This document shows positions 43,001 through 58,000 of a stretch of 64,000 nt of DNA, piece after piece. The translations under genes were made by a program, and so were the position numbers. Position 1 is the first letter of the stretch, and each line of letters begins with the position of its first letter. The DNA lies in the NCBI GenBank assembly GCA_023053575.1, contig JAKZAP010000001.1, positions 31,514,533 to 31,578,532 of the forward strand, written 5' to 3'. The notes under the pieces are model-generated. The model searched no databases. It saw only the letters and a list, made by a program, of their open reading frames with translations, and was not told the DNA's origin. Source of the DNA: Branchinecta lynchi. Its lineage: Eukaryota > Arthropoda > Branchiopoda > Anostraca > Branchinectidae.

Positions 43001-46000
43001 TGGAGCAAACAGTAAAACCTAAAGTGAAGGTCTGTTATTTTTAATATTGACTTATAATTTCGTTTAGACATAAACATACCATTTATTAAATTTAATCATG
43101 TTAGTATTTGTACCACTTTTGGGATTATTGACAACCTAATGTTAGTTCCCAGAAGAAGGATGCTACCCATCTGATTTGAGTAGACCTTAGTTTAGTACAA
43201 ATCTGAGTCGGGTAGTCTAGCTGTAGAAAGTTAAGACCTTCACAGGCTAAGCCGAACCACCTCCACATTCAAAGGCTTTTTAGCCATAGCCCGTTTTTGT
43301 TTAAAGTTCAATGGGCACATCAAACTACCCGAATCCCACTCTGTAACAACCTAGGATCAATGCTTACCCCCTAGATCAGCAGCTCTTTCAACAGTTTCCT
43401 CTCTGTGATATTTCAAAGCGTAATTTTTTGGGCCAGTACATGCTCAATTTACTAGCTTGGACAAAAGATAAAAGTGATGCTTCTTATAATACTTAGTAGA
43501 TCTTTATTTTATGCATAAATCAGCTTGTATAATTCAGATTTGAATAGGTTACTTGTTTTTTAATGATTTTTGTAGCTATGTTATTTTTATAAGCTTATTG
43601 CATATTCTGGTACATTTTATAAAGCAAGTTAATCAAGCTTCACAACATTATTCCACAAAGAAAAACTTTTGATTTGAAAACCATGGAACTTCTGATATGA
43701 AACACATAGTACAGTCAGGTAAAGTGCATCTGCGGCTTGACTTTGGTGACATCTGAAATATATCCTTTTCTATCAAGCATTGCTGGGAGTTTTTGAATTT
43801 CCTGCCACGATATCCCAGCTCCTAAGATATCGCCGAAATGCCAGAGAGGTAAAGACAAGGGAAAACAAGAAAACGGCCGATTTTCGTGGCGCCTTCTAAA
43901 GGAAGTCGGAAATGTTTATTTGTAAACATTCAATACAAAGTAAAGCATTAGAAGTGTCCGTTGTGCTTTAAGGGTTTAAAACGGGCCGACATGACGAGAG
44001 CTGATATATCAGCTACCACCCCGCAAATGACCTTAGATTTTATTTTGTTACCTACAGTAATATGGAGTAGAAACTGGTGATTTTAAAGCTAGTGACGTCA
44101 ACTAAAAATTAAATTAATTTCCGGCCTCCTCCCCCGCCCACCTATATGCCCTGAAATTTGTTTATTTTTTTATATTTTATATTATGATGTTAATTTCCAT
44201 ATAAATACAAATATTATGTCATGTGGAGTTGACTTATCAGCTACCCATATATGTACTTATCAAGTAAGTAAAAAGGAAACATAGAAATGCCTTGTGGAAG
44301 GATACCGTTATCAAAATAACAGAAACCAAAATATTGGTCAACCAATGAATCGAATCAGCCGCAAAATACCGTATATGACTGTGCTTATTTGCCTGCCACC
44401 TTGAAAGCTTTTAAAATGCCCAGACCACCTTATGTCCTTAGTCGGCATGGTTAGAGGACTCGCAGGCTTTACAACATTACTTGATCCTTAAGGGTTAAAT
44501 AGTTCATTCAATGTTTGGTGACCAACTACTGGAAGACCCCACCCATCGTCACATACTTCCCCCTCCCCACATTCCTGACCTTATAATGCCACAGAGAATG
44601 GCAGCACAACCAGTTCCTAAGATCCAACCAGTACGGGCAATTCATGAGCGGTATGAAAGAAGTTTTGTCCCCTCCTTGGTGACTTTTTGGGATCCCAAAA
44701 CGTAAGTGGAGGGATACCTATGACATCGCAGAAGTTGTCCGTCTGTTCGTCCGTCCGTCCGTCTGTGAGCACGATAACTCTCGAAGGGAATGAGATATTT
44801 TGATGAAACTTGGTGTGACGATTCTTTGGGTCAAGAGTAAGGTCGAGTTCGTAGGTGGGCCCTGTAGCCCTATATTTAGGGGTGGGGAAGGGGGTTCAGA
44901 TTAAGGGACAGACAGAATATTTTTAAACAGCTAACCTGACAGTCGGTTCTGGGGTAAGAACACATGCTGAACACGATGGTGAAAATAATTTTCTCGTCGG
45001 ACACGTAGTTTGTCCGGAATCCGGCAAAAACCGGAAAGTTGGTTAAAAGTAAAATTTTCATTTGAAGTTGATTACATGTTTGATCTAGGTGTAAGAAGAC
45101 ATCCTCAGCATGATGGTAAAAATCATTTTCTCTCCGGACAAATAGTTCGTCCGGAATCCGGCAAAAACCGGAAAGTTTGTTAAAAGTAAAAGTTTCATTT
45201 GAAGTTGAAATTTGTATTCCTTTTCTAGCTTTTAGCTATTCGGATTAAACTTGATTGATTGATTGAAATGATTAATTTAGGGGTAAGAAGACATGCTGAA
45301 CTCGATGGTGAAAACCATTTTCTCACTGGACAAATATTTCGTCTGGAATCCGGTGCCAAGAAGGGCCAAAATATCGCTGATGAAGAATCATAGCTGACGT
45401 ATCCGTTGTAAACATTGTTTGAATAAATGTTTCAAAGTCAGCTTGGGCTCAAAGAATATCTAAAAACAGGAAAGTTGGTTAGAAGTAAAAGTTTCATTTG
45501 AAGTTGATTAAATGTTTGATTTAGGGGTAAGAAGTTATGCTGAACACGATGGTGAAAACCATTTTCTCGCCGGACAACTATTTCGCCTGTAATCCTGCCA
45601 AAATCGGAAAATATATTAAAAGCAAAAGTTTTATCTGAAGTTGATTAGATGTTAGATTTAGGGGTAAGAAGAGACGCTGAGTCTGTAGGCTATATGATAA
45701 TCATTTTTTACCAGGACATGTAATTAGTCGGGAATCCGGTTGTACCCGCATTTTTTTTTAAGTCAAAGTTTTATTTAAAGTCGATTGAAAGTTCTTTATA
45801 GGGATAAGGAGATACGCTGTTTCTGTTTCTGAATTTTCTTTTTTGCTGGACTAGTACTTCGCTCGGACTTCGGGCGAAACCGCGAATTCGGCAGAAGTAA
45901 AGCAGGAAGTTTCGGTCAGTATCGTCAAAATAGATATGGCTTATAGATGTATAGATAGATAGATAGATAGAATATCTTAACTCGATTTTCTCTGATGATT

Positions 46001-49000
46001 AGCCTGGCGAAGATTGGATTTGGCGAAGACAAGACCCAAATGTCTGGATCAAATCTTAGATTTTTGGGATCCCATCGATACCTTTGGTCTTGTTCAACGC
46101 GAAATTTTAAGTAAAATCCTTTTTCTTTTTTTTGTGCTGATTTTTGAAGTTTAGCGTTTTAATTTGTTGCGTTTAATTACTTTTGACGAGAGAAAAAATA
46201 TTAGTTTTTTTTTGTTAATACCGTAAGGAATGTTTTTGAAGAATACAGACTGACTGACTGATAAACGAATGATTGTCATTCTGCTGGGATGATCAGTTTA
46301 TGTCTTGTACGGTTGTGTTTACCTCCCTGTTGTCTTGTAAGTTCTAAGGGTAAGACTTAAGGCCTTCAGAACCCCCCTATATTCTGGTTGTGTCTCTTGA
46401 CATTTAGGTGACGGATAACGCCAAGAAACAAGCTGGAAATGACCCCAGTTTTTCTCTATCTTCTGCCGATTAATGTTTCTATTGTTGGACTAGGAGTAGG
46501 TTATATTTAATGCCGGATATGTTAGTTTCGCGGCTGCTCGGGGATCAAATGCCCCACTCCGAACCGAAATCTTTGTTTACGCTGCTGGGTGCACGCTACA
46601 AGTGACCTATGAATGATGATAGCCTCGACGGCTAAAACACACCCAGGAAAGAAGTTTCACCTCCTGATGCTGGACCCTTTCAAGCCGTCGAAGGAAAAAA
46701 ACAATGTTGAAGTACGTCAGTCCCAGCAGGGGCACAAATTACCATTTTTGTTTCCATTGAATACCATAAAATTGAGCGTGTTCCACCCTTCTAATAATAG
46801 TAACTATTAGTAACTATTTCCGTTCCAACCTTCTCGAAATAGTAACTAACCGAGCGTGGTAAGCGTGGTAACTATGCATCTCTGTAACGTGATTGGTCGG
46901 ATTAGCACGTGGCTTGATATCTTGCTGGAAAGTAGAAAAATCGTTCCAACCTTGACGGCAAAAAGCCAGAATTCGTGACGTCATGCGTAGTAACAACGGT
47001 AAGCAGGATGGAACACGCTCATTTTTTTTTTCCATTGAATTGTAGAGGCTTAACAGCCTGCCATCCAGTTTGCGAATATAGTTTTACATTATTATTATCA
47101 TAACGGCTTCAAGGGGGATCGGTTTTTAATTTTTTTTTCATGTTCAGATAGATCCGGTTGATGAGACCGTTGACAGAGAAGATAACCGTTGGGATGGCAG
47201 CGGTTCTGAGACAGAGGGATCCTACAGCGGCCTTAAAACACAGGATCTTCAGGAAGCGAAGGACCAGCTTCTCGTGGAGACTGCTGATATGTTACACATA
47301 CCTCTATTCACTGCTGAAGCTCTTCTGAAAGATCACGGTAGGTTAATCTACACCTTTCCAGGATAGGGTTTAGTTAGTTTAGATGCTATGCTAAGTCATA
47401 ACATGAGGAACGAGCTCTTACATGTTTGTTTCCGCCATATTGATTTCTCAGCGTAAATATTCCCTCAGCCAAAGCTGACTTCGATTCGTTGTAACTATAT
47501 TTCGGCCCTTCTTGTCAAGGGTCCTCTTCAGTCTCAAGCCGCTCAGCTGGAATATGAACTTGTGGAAAAATAACCAAAGATTCTAGCTTGGCCTTACATA
47601 TCATAAGCATAAACTAGAATCCTTTGCTCATAAGCCTTAAATGTCATAAAGGTAAGCTAGAATTAGTTTTTCCACAAGTCCATTTTCCAGCTTGAGCGGC
47701 TTGAGACTGAAGAGGACGCTTGCCAAGAAGGGCCGAAACATAGCTTTAATAAAAACTCCAGCTGTCGTATCCCTTTTCGTACCCTTTTCAAATATGGTTT
47801 CTCAGGAGATTGTTTGAAATGGCTACTAAGCCACATGGTAGGTTTTTTTTTTTTATTTCTTACAATGTATTTGTGGCCGAAGGATAAAATAAAAAAAACA
47901 AATCAAGTTTTTTTGGAAGATCTTAAAAACCTCCCCACTTTTAGTCCCACAGTATGGTAACGACCCGTCGAAAATTATGATTCTTGATACAAAAAGATAT
48001 GATTCTTGATACAAATAGCTTCTATATGATGGATTACACCGGTCGACCAATATGGAATTTTACAGGTCATTTCTCTCCTTTACTTCATATTTTCTTCTGC
48101 CGAAGACTGTCTAACACGCTAGTTTTGGGAAGGCATTTCATGGGGAAGCTGCAATGGCATAAAGACTGTGAATTTTTCTGCGGGACAGCTTGGTGACTTT
48201 CCAGTAGGAAGTGATTCCGACTTTGCTCTCCAGCTGGCTTTCCTTCTGTTGAATTTGTGTGTGAATTAAGAACCTTGGTGTCTATTCCGTGTGTCGGTCC
48301 AAGAGGAAAACTGGCAATCAGTTTTCTCCATATTCTACAAATTCTTCTGCCCAATTTTTACATAGTTTCATCCCATCATTTATTTCTGGTCATATCTTCA
48401 AAGTGTATTAGTTAATTTGTTTCGTCTCTATGTACTTCATAAATATTTTATTTCTCTTCTAGCTTTAAAGGGCCTGTCTTACCTATAATACCAACGCAAC
48501 CTAGTTCCATCATCACTCCATGTATTTCTAAACCCAGAGACCCCAATTTCGTACGGTAAATTCTAACCCCTCTAACAAAACCACGCTGATTTTCTCACGT
48601 GCCCTGTTTTGCTACCTTCGATGTGTATCACGCTATCGATAGTTACCTGCGAGAAGTTTTTCCATCAGAAAAAGCGGTTATGTAAATTGTTTCCCTGTTT
48701 TCCCTACAAGTCAAAGGGTCTCTGAAAAGCCTCAAACAGCCAAAATCGTGGATTTATTAAAAGCTCAGCATTGTTGTAAAGTATTCAATTATTGTAAAAT
48801 AATGTACGTTGAAGAGTAAATAGTGCGATGGTTCCTTTAAGTGTCTTGCCCGCTGATAACCTTCGTCTGACGATGTCCCGCTCCCATACTGGAGGCGTTA
48901 TTCAGAAAAGTTTATTGCAGACCTGTATAACGCAACTTCTAGTCAGTTTTCTAATGGAGACATCAGGCCCGTATCCAGGAATTTATTGTGGGGGGGGGGG

Positions 49001-52000
49001 GAGAGGGTTAGCCTGCGGATCGCACACAAAAACACAAAAAAGACATAGATCAGAGGGAAAAGCCTATAAAAATGAGTATTTGTATATGTTTCGGGGGATG
49101 GGGGGTCAGCCCCCTACCCCCCCCCCCCTGGATATGGCTTGGAAGACATATAGGGTTTGGTCTTGGCCTTAGTTCTTAACGACGATATGACGCGCAGTAG
49201 ACAGGACGCTGAAATATTGTCAAAAAAGGCCAAAACCGCCTGGAAAATAAACTTGATTGATTGATTAATAGGCTTTATTTGTAGAGTGGTCAAAAGAGCA
49301 GCTCCTGGAGGACTGGTTTAGGGATCCTGCCGGTTGCTGCGAGCGGTCAGGAGTCAAGCCTCCCGCATCTACCTCCAGCGCAGAGACCCCCCACACCCCA
49401 CATGACTACGACAGTCCCGAGACACCGTCGCCTAAACGCTTAGCTCCTCAGTCGTTGACACTTGATTGTGAAATTTGTTGTGAGGTGAAATGTGAAGAGT
49501 CGGCTGTGGAAATACCTTGCAGTCATAGGTTCTGCAGCAGTTGTTGGCGATGTTATATCATGGAGAAGGTTAAAGAAGTAGACTGTGCGATCAGCTGTCC
49601 TGGATTTGACTGTCAGATTAAGGTAAAGGAAACCTTTAGAGGACCCAGGCCCGTATACAGGAATTTATTTCGGGGGAGGGGGTGTTGCCTGCGGGTCGTA
49701 CAAAAAAGACATAGATCAGAGGAGAAAAGCCTATAAAAATTATTATTTTTGTATGTTTCGGGGTACCCCGTAACCCCCCCCCCCCCTCCCTGGATACGGC
49801 CCTGAAAGGACACCTCGCAATTCCACTCATAGTATTTCAAAATATTTGAGTACTGAAAAACTAAGCTCTGATTTCGACAAATAACCCACGGTTTTGGCGG
49901 TTTTAAGCCGTTTCCGAGACCCGTTGACTTATATCGAAAATAGTGAAACAGTCTACGATAACCGGTTTTTCTGATGGAAAAACTTCTCGACAACCGTCGA
50001 CAGCGTGATACACATCGAAGGTATCAAAACACGGCAAGTGAGAAAATCAGCCTGGTTTTGTCGGGGGGGGGGGGGGGGAGGTTAGAATGTACCGTACGAA
50101 TTTGGGGTCTCCGGGTTTAAAAATATATGGAGGGATTGTGGAAGTACGTTGCGTTAGTATTATAGGTAAGACAGGTCCTTTAGTTTGCCCTGGAAAAAGT
50201 AATGTTAGGTTGAGCCTCGATCCTGGTCCGGTGAGGCTTTCATGCTAGTCGTATTTTTCAGTCACGTGTAATAAATGACAAATTTGTGTAGGGGATGGGA
50301 GCGGCTGTTATGAGGCCTCGTGAGGACTGTGTAACAACAATACGTGAAAACCAAATGGCAGTGGCTGCTGTGATGTATGTTCGTCAGGGTTATTGTGTCT
50401 TGTAACTCTCTAGTCTTTGTTCTGATTTTTCGGAGTTGTTCAGGAGAGATTAGGACAGTTTTATTTCAGGTCCCTCCCGACATCATCGAAAGCTTCCTTC
50501 CACGAGAAATTCTTAGTAAATTCTCACAGTACGACATCAGTGCTTTCGTTGAGACCAATCCAGGCATCAAATGGTGTCCTACTCCTGGTTGCAATCGAGC
50601 AGTTCGAATATCGGCTAAGAAACAAGCAGTTCGGACTCGCCGTGATTCCGAGGACCAGCAGTTGACCATCTCACACGCCGTTGATTGTGGTGTGGGGCAT
50701 TTCTTCTGCTGGGAATGTGGTGGTGAGCATCAGCACTTTTTGACTTTGACTTGACTTATTTTCGTCAAAAAAGCTGGTCGCAGTTTACCTTATTTCATCC
50801 TAGGTTTTGCTGATGAGTAGAGTTTACTTAGCTTTTCTGCTTTTGTTAGTCTGTTGTATTCCCGTTTTTAAGTCATTTAGTACACAAAGAGCAGCTGCAC
50901 CAATCATTGTCATTATTGTCATTATGCGAGTCATCGACAAGTTCCTTTCATGAAAAGAAGAAGCAGTTGGCATTTCCTTTTTCGGATCCCCAAACGTAAG
51001 TGGAGGGGTACCTATGACATCGCAAAAGTTGTCCGTCTGTCCGTCCGTCTGTCAGCAGGATAACTCTCGAAGGGAATGAGATATTTTGATGAAACTTGGT
51101 GTGAAGATTCTTTGGGTCAAGTGTAAGGTCAAGTTCGTAGATGGGCTCTGTAGCCCTAGATCTAGGGGTGGGGGAGGGGGTTCAAATTAAGAGGCAAACA
51201 AAATATTTTTTAAACAGCTAATGTGATAGTCGATTATGGGGTAAGAAGACATGGTGAACACGAATATGGAAAACATTTTCTCTTCCGACAAGTACCGGAA
51301 AGTTAGTTAAAAGTAAAAGTTTCATTTTAAGTTGATTAAATGTTCGATTTAGGGGTAAGCAGGCATGCTGACCACGATGGTGAAAACCATTTTTTCTCCG
51401 GACAAGTAGTTCGTCCGGAATCCGGCAAAACCCGGAAAGTTAGTTAAAAGTAAAAGTTTCATTTTAAGTTGATATATGTTTGATTGAGGGGTAAGAAGAC
51501 ATGCTGAACACGATGATGAAAACCATTTTCTCGCCAGACAAGTCGTTCGTCCGAATTCCGGCAAAAACCCGGAAAGTTGGCTAAAATCTGAAGTTGATTA
51601 GATGACAGATTTAGGAGTAAGAAGGCATGCTGAACACTTATATGAAAAGCATTCTCCACCCGGACAAATAGTTCGCCCGGAATCCGGCCAAACCGGAAAA
51701 TTCGTTAATAGCAAAAGTTTTATTTGAAGTTGATTAGATGACAGATTTAGGGCTAAGGAGACGCTGAGTCTGTAATTTGTATATGACAATCATTTTTCAC
51801 CCGGACATATAATTCGTCCGGAATCCGGTTGAAACCGGAAATTTGTTTGTAAGTTGAAGTTTTATTTGAAGTTGATTAGATGTCCTTTATAGGGATAAGG
51901 AGATACGCTGACTTCGTTTCTGAGTTTTCTTTTATTTGCTGGACAAGTAGTTCGCTTGGAATTCGGCCGAAACCGGAAATTTGGCAGAAGTAAGGCAGGA

Positions 52001-55000
52001 AGTTTCGGTCAGTATCGTCATAAGAGATAGGGCTGATAGAGGTATATCTGAACTTGGTTTTCTCAGATATTAAGTGAGACACATGCTCAATTTCGGTTTC
52101 ACTTCCTAAAACCACCTTCAGCGAAAAACAAACTAAAATACATAATGTTCCAACACAACAACAACAAAAGAACAATGCGTATTCGACGAGCCATAAGATG
52201 ACAGAACCAGGACAACGATGTGGAAATATCCGAAATTATATTTACCTCTAGCTTAACATCTCAGAGGGATAATTAGCCGGTCAGTAAAACCCCCGAAAAT
52301 CGTTTGTGTTCTTTTATTGTGAATGGTCAGCCTGGCTTTAAACCTTATAATTAGATTTTAGAAAAAGAAAACAAGAGTTCAATGGTTCGACCTTCTTATC
52401 CGGTGCGATGAGCCCATAGTTAATCGTAGGGCGCAGAAGAACTCAACTCACGCATTTATAGTCATGTCTATTGCTGTTCATGCCTACTCTGTATTTCAGT
52501 TCGCCGTCTAATCAGTTGTATTCTAGAACGCAGTATTATTATTACTATTATTATAAATTAAACGTTAACTTCAGACATCGAGGTCGATATATTATATTAA
52601 TATATGTAAATAAATGGCCATGTTAGACAAATGCGCTCAAATGAACCAAACGTACACTAGACCAACACCAAAGAAATATAAGTAGCCGTAATAAAAGCAA
52701 GTGAATGAAATTCTGGGCACTTATTGTCAAGCTTATGGCCTAAAAGGATGTAGTCCTCTTTTTTATGAATGTTTTGCATCATACTATTAAAATTATTAGG
52801 GAATTCTGTATAGTGAAAAAGCCTGTTGACTCCTTTTATTCTTGTAGCTGAAGCCCATGCACCATGCTCATGTGACAACTTGGTCTCCTGGCAGGCCCGC
52901 GTTGGCCAACTGCGACCAGAGGATATGTCCACCAACGCCAGTGAAACGGAACAGGCCGCTACCAGCGTCTGGCTCGTCACGCATTGCAAGCCCTGTCCAC
53001 ACTGTAAATCCCCAATCCAGAAAAACGAAGGCTGTAATCATATCAAGTGCTCAAAATGTAAACACGATTTCTGCTGGCTGTGCTTAGAGTCTTGGAAGAA
53101 GCATTCTTCAGCGACCGGTGGCTACTTCCGCTGTAATCGCTACGAGGCCGTCTCCAAGGCAGACGAGCAGCAGGGCCTACTTATTTCAGAGGTAAGTCTC
53201 GGTCGGCATGTCTTGCGTCACTTCTCAGGAAGTACATCTTCTGAAGCATTTCGTGATATGGCATGTTAGATGGCATAGGAGTTAGTGCCGCTCCTTGTCG
53301 GGCCTTGGCGCCGGACATAATCAGCCTAAAGCTTCGTCAACAACTACCTTATTACTTTTATAAGTAGTGAACTGAAAGAAAAAATTGCTCCTCAGCCGGG
53401 ATTTGAACCCAGGACTCTCTGGTTACAAGGCAGGCGCTCTACCATTTTAGCTCCCGAGGTGATTGTGAACAGAGTTCGCAAACCACTACAATAGTCTGGT
53501 AGAAGCCGGGCGTGAATTTTAGTGGTAGTTGCCATGGCCAGTTGGCTTTTTGCAATAAATATCATATCATATCATAGGAACTAGGAACTGTGATCCCGCC
53601 CGAAGGCAAACTCCACTAACTAGTTAACATCCCCATGTCACGGAAATCAATAGTAATACATAGATGGCACTTTACACAAGGGACTTGTACCGTGACCAAT
53701 AATAATACTTGTACCGTGGTTTATTGGTCACGGTACAAGTCCCTTGTGTAAAGTGCCATCTATGTATTACCTTATTACTCCCGTCGCCAAACCACACAGG
53801 GTCTACCGGCAGCCATCAGCCCCGTGACGTCAGCGCGCAAAGTAAAACGTTGGTATCCTTTACTTTTAGGTAACATATCAAAGCGAACGCTTAAATGAGC
53901 TCAACCGGTTCCTGCACTACTACTCTCGGTACGTGAGCCATAATCATTCGAGGCAGTTGGAAGAACCTATGTTGCTTAACGCGCGAGAAAAGATGGAAAC
54001 GATGGCCAGCGTTCAGCATCCGGGGAGCCAGACCATGGACTATTCAAAGTTCCGGTTTGTCGAGGAATGCCTCTGGGAGTTGATCAAGTCAAGATGGCTA
54101 CTCAGCGGCTCATACATCTACGCCTTTTACTTGAAAGACAAGACCAAATACAAAGCTACCTTTGAGAGACTTCAGGTACTTGTCTTTCTGATCTTTTCCT
54201 CCAGGACCTTGCTTAAACCTATATTTTACGATAAGACTCCCCCGTAGTTGAAGTTCTGATGCAATTCTAGGTACGGGAAAATGACAAAAGGTCTGCTTTG
54301 CTTTAATACCTTGCAAGTAATAGTAATTAAAGTATTTACTATCCGTAGTTTTCACTTAGAACCAAACGAAGTAAAGAAGAAAATAGAGAAAATGAAAAAG
54401 AAGAGAAATGTAAGGCACAACACAGATACAAACACAGGACATTTTACATAACAGTTACGCAATCAAGAACTATAATAGTGTACACCTGAAAAATGTCTTT
54501 AACACACTATGGAGAATGCATTTACAGACATGGCCACGGATAGCAATCTTCTCCTGAGCGTCACGTTTTCAAAATAGGGATGTTCGTTTGCGGAGGTTTG
54601 CACATGCAGACTCCAAGACAAAAAGTGCAATTCATTCAAATCTTGTCCAGCGCTGGCCGGATCGTATTGGAATTTCTTCTAGATATACGTTTGGGCTTAA
54701 CTGGGGGTAACTCCATGAGATGGTCTACCAAGGGATAGATTTTCAAATAAAAGCTGGTGGAACGTTTTTAGGTTTTTCTCATAGACCATACCCTGGGCTT
54801 TAAGAATCTGTCCCAAGTTTCAAAATTGGAGCATCCTTTCTAGCTTTTTCAGCTGCCCAAACGCTGATCAGCTTCAGGGATTGCCACATTTGACGATCAT
54901 TTTTGAGGCTATGAGAACCTACCTAGGCATAGCCCCTAATCCTCTTAATTTGCCATACTTAAAGACCCGCTCGTCCTGAACGAAACTGAGTTCATTCGAA

Positions 55001-58000
55001 GTCGCTATCCTTGACGGGGGGGCATACCCAGGGGCGTCATCTCTCGGGAGCTCCCCCCCCCCTGATTTTTGTCTGCCAGTCAGTAAAGTTTAGATGAAGC
55101 GCCGCGATTTATCGAGAAAACAGTCGATTTTTCTGCAAACAATCAGTTTTTCGCAAAAATAGTCGATTTTTTGCAAAAAAACTTCTTAAAATTTCTTAAA
55201 ATTCTTCGATTTTTCTTAAAAACAGTAGTTTTTTCTGCAAAAACAGTTGGTAGAAATAATCGGTCAGTCGGTAAATACCTTGCACCCCCCCCCCCTCCCC
55301 TCAAGCATTTCGGCTAGTTTCGCCTCTGGGTACATCGGTGATTTCTTTGGCATTGCAGACACAAACTTTTGGATTGGAGAAGGAATATCTAGAGAGAAGA
55401 TATATCCAAACGAATGCATAAAACAGATCCGTCAGCGATGATGGTTTGGTAGCGATATTCCGGCCCGTCCTGGCAAGGGTCCTTGTCAGGCTGTCAAACT
55501 TCAGGATCAACGTTGGGGAAGGAACAAGCCTGCACTCAGTTGAGAATCGATGACGCTACAGCCTTTCTAAGCGTACAAAACGTTACGTAGGTAACGAAGG
55601 AGTTGCCCCTGGTTAAAAAATATTCCAGAAGAAGGGTTGATCGGAGACATTTGTTCATTTCTAAAACTGTTCGGTACTGAAATAAGGACAGACGGAAAAT
55701 GGAGCAAAAATCATAGCTTGGAAACACTATTTCTTTTTGGATTGGGTTTTGTGCAGGCATATTAACGGAAGTCATACAGGTATGGATGATACTTGGTACT
55801 CTTGATTCAGGTGTCCTTTAAGCCAGGGGTGGTTCCATTTCCCCTGGAAAATTCAAAATCACCCGATTCAGTGCGATACTGGGGTCCGCAATCTGTTGTT
55901 TTTCAATCCTGTAAGTGTTCCTCGTCCACAAGGGACAACACAGCAGAAACTCTGCAAACCTGAAGCAAAGGGACCGAATCTTATGTTTTTGGGTCTCAAT
56001 TAACAACAGAACATGCAGCAGTGTGACGTTATAGATGTTCGCGAGATACTTTTGGCATGAAAGGAGTCTACTGGCGACGTGTACTTGCAAGTATATAGCG
56101 CTGTCATAGTCAAGTATATAGCGCTGTCATGGTCTTGTACACCATTGGTGCCTGTGGGTGGTTTTGAGTTTGGACACCAAGTGAACCGAGTTAGAATGCC
56201 GTCAACATTGTACATCGTTTTCTTTTTACCGGTAGGGTTACTTCTTTATTTGGCGTCGATCACTTGCTATTCTGTCATTGCTCGTAGCCTAATGTATGGG
56301 TCCTTGAAGTGAGAGAGGAGGTCCTTGTGTATGCGCTGTGCCTGGATTGATTACACGCATTTTTATTTATTTATTTCCCTCAGAACCGAGGAATGCGAAA
56401 TATGATGTATAAAATAGATCTATGCCTAAACTATGAAAAAAAATTCAATGACAAAAAAATACACATGATTTCGACAAATAAATTTACAATGGTTTACATA
56501 GCATACTATTCACTTGTTGAAAAATGGGTTCAGGTTGTAGGTTCGGAGGGCTAGACCGAAGCTTTTGTATAAAAGTTCGTCACCTTTTTCTTCAAAATTG
56601 AAACTGGGTCTTGTACTTCAAAATCAGAAACCAACTGGGAATTACTGAAAGAAATGGGGAACCCAAGGAGAAACAAATACGAAATTTTCTGTGATTGTTG
56701 CAGCAAAAAGAACACGATGTAAAGTAACGGCGGTGAACAATTACCCGAGGATGTCTCTTCTGTATCGCCCACGAAAACGAATCAAGAGGCCAGATGCCTT
56801 GCGAATTCTCTCTTGAATATGATTGACAGTTATGTGTTCGGTGTGAATGAGTACAATGAACATACGTTAGTTTAATGGTAGAGATCTGATGTTGCATTAA
56901 TAGTGTCCAGAAGGTATCGTATGTATAAGGGCTTAAAGCACAACTCTTGCTAGAAATGATCCTTTCCCTATAAAATGGATGATAAAAAAGTTCTCGAAAA
57001 TACCATTACTTTTCTTGTCAGTGCTTGTCGATCATACTCCAGCCTTCCTGCTCTCCCAACCGGCGGTTGGGCGCAAAAGATTTGAAAACTGAACGTGCCT
57101 TGGTTAAAAAATGGGAAAACTAAGCAAATAAAAGAAGTAATAAACAAACGATTATCAATCCTTCTGTATGAAAGAGTTGTCAGCGGATTCTGTCAAACTT
57201 TTTATTGGGTGACGGAAAAGTAGAAAACGCGCTAAAAATTTGTAGTTACGAAATGAGACAATGGTGAAAGGTTGGGATTTTAGAAGCTTTTAATTCGATG
57301 GGAGCTAAATATATCATTAAAGGCAGAATAAGCAAGAGGGGTCCTTTAAGGGGCTGTTGCCAGAGGGGTGGTTGGGGTGTCTGTGTTGTTGTTCTTTTGT
57401 CTTTTATTGCTATGGCTTGAGGACTTAAATTCGTCGTGCTGCAGATATAGCATATGCTTTTTGTGTTTTCAGAGCGAATTGGAGTCATTCACTGAAGCCC
57501 TTTCTGGTTTGGTTGCTCGTCCAGTGCTTCGAAATCCCAAGCAGAGCATCGTTAAAGCGGCAGTGAAAGTTCGACGAAAGCGACACGAACTGCTTTTTGC
57601 AGTTGAAAAAGCTTCACTTGGAATGAGGAAGAAGTTCACACAACAGGTACAGTTTCGTTTCTTTTGCATTTGGTCTATAAGTTGGCATCAGTAAGGGTAT
57701 ATACAGATTTATTCGTAATTCACAAAGGCTTAGCGCTCCTCCCGCTTTGTTAACGTTACTTTTTCCACGACTCAGAGAGAGAAGAGAAAGAGAAGTCAAA
57801 ATGTTTTTTTAGAATTCCCAGGGGCAAACCCGTAAGGGACTAATTACCCTCAAAAGAAAACATAAACAACAACAAAAACTTCAACAAAAGGATGCCCACC
57901 ATAAGTGCCCATGCCGCGGGTCCAAAATGTACTCGTTTCAGAATGTCCACGGCTCAAAGTGCACACGGTTCAGAATGCCCATGATTGAATTAATTGAGTA

